Of a stretch of DNA of 39,478 bases, positions 39,075 through 39,478 are shown one piece after another. The stretch covers positions 1 to 39,478 of the forward strand of contig CANFUJ010000008.1 in the NCBI GenBank assembly GCA_947450165.1, written 5' to 3'. The stretch's first letter is position 1; each line of letters begins with the position of its first letter. Made by a program: the position numbers and the translations under genes. Source of the stretch: Chitinophagaceae bacterium. GTDB taxonomy: Bacteria > Bacteroidota > Bacteroidia > Chitinophagales > Chitinophagaceae. The notes below the pieces were generated by a model. It worked only from the letters and a program-made list of their open reading frames with translations. It ran no database searches and was not told the DNA's origin.

Positions 39075-39478
39075 ATGAGCCAGATATCAGGATACAACAT
39101 CCCTCTTCATCAGGAAGTAATTTCAGATTTTATTTTTCATATTCGAAAACATTTACAAAGCAGAGGATTACAATACGAATTTAAAGTTGCTCCTGAAGTG
39201 ATTTTAAGAAATGAGGACTTCAAAGAAGGTTATATTATCCCAGATGTTTCAATAAAAAAAAGAGAAAATTCATGGAATCAACCAGAAATGATAATAGAGG
39301 TAACCAGAAACAGAAGTTGGAATACCGATATCAAGAAAGTAAGAAAAGCCATTAAAGAAGTTAAATCACTGAAAGAGGTTTTTGTGTTTAATATAGAAGA
39401 ATCTGAATGCTGGAGAATCAGCAAACCCGATTTTGATGAAGAAGATGGAAACTGTTTTTCAGGTGTTCTAAGATTTGA
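39075..39478 (+). CDS. Uma2-like (DUF820) putative restriction-endonuclease-fold protein, cut by right edge
   Basis: Manual translation: MSQISGYNIPLHQEVISDFIFHIRKHLQSRGLQYEFKVAPEVILRNEDFKEGYIIPDVSIKKRENSWNQPEMIIEVTRNRSWNTDIKKVRKAIKEVKSLKEVFVFN...; IPDVSI...PEMIIEVT pattern of PD-(D/E)XK-like Uma2. No stop before the window end. Confidence 0.65.
   Translation, partial: MSQISGYNIPLHQEVISDFIFHIRKHLQSRGLQYEFKVAPEVILRNEDFKEGYIIPDVSIKKRENSWNQPEMIIEVTRNRSWNTDIKKVRKAIKEVKSLKEVFVFNIEESECWRISKPDFDEEDGNCFSGVLRF

Overview
AT-rich Bacteroidota (Chitinophagaceae/Sphingobacteriia-like) chromosomal window. (1) About 1-17.5 kb, all on the minus strand: an exopolysaccharide/capsule operon read right to left. 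Order: Wza-type export protein, Wzc-type tyrosine kinase, UpxY/NusG-like antiterminator, polysaccharide deacetylase, Wzy/O-antigen ligase-like polymerase, Wzx-type flippase, two GT4 glycosyltransferases, two tandem paralogous GNAT/FemAB-like proteins, a beta-propeller (GINT1-N-like) protein, a CapK/PaaK-like ligase, another glycosyltransferase, an alpha-toroid-like protein, a DUF354 protein, and the start of a Gfo/Idh/MocA oxidoreductase cut by the left edge. (2) 17.9-23.3 kb, plus strand: thiolase, a conserved hypothetical, and succinate dehydrogenase sdhC-sdhA-sdhB. (3) About 23.4-23.63 kb: a non-coding REP-like array of perfect or near-perfect palindromes. (4) 23.7-39.5 kb: mixed accessory and housekeeping genes. 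These are a pRiA4b ORF-3-like protein, a SYLF/YSC84 protein, a tiny lmo0937-like membrane protein absent from the ORF track, a VOC protein, a DODA/YgiD dioxygenase, a CAP-domain secreted protein with small secreted orphans, a 789-aa DUF4116-repeat protein, a YciI-like/DoxX/OYE operon divergent from an HxlR regulator, an esterase, a 977-aa T9SS-sorted surface protein, and a right-edge-truncated Uma2-like nuclease. I saw no CRISPR array, tRNA, rRNA, intact IS or prophage. No clearly novel defence or mobile system is visible. The signals most worth following are the REP-like array inserted beside or within a terminator, the interior UpxY with a structured 260-nt gap, and the tandem decorating-enzyme genes.
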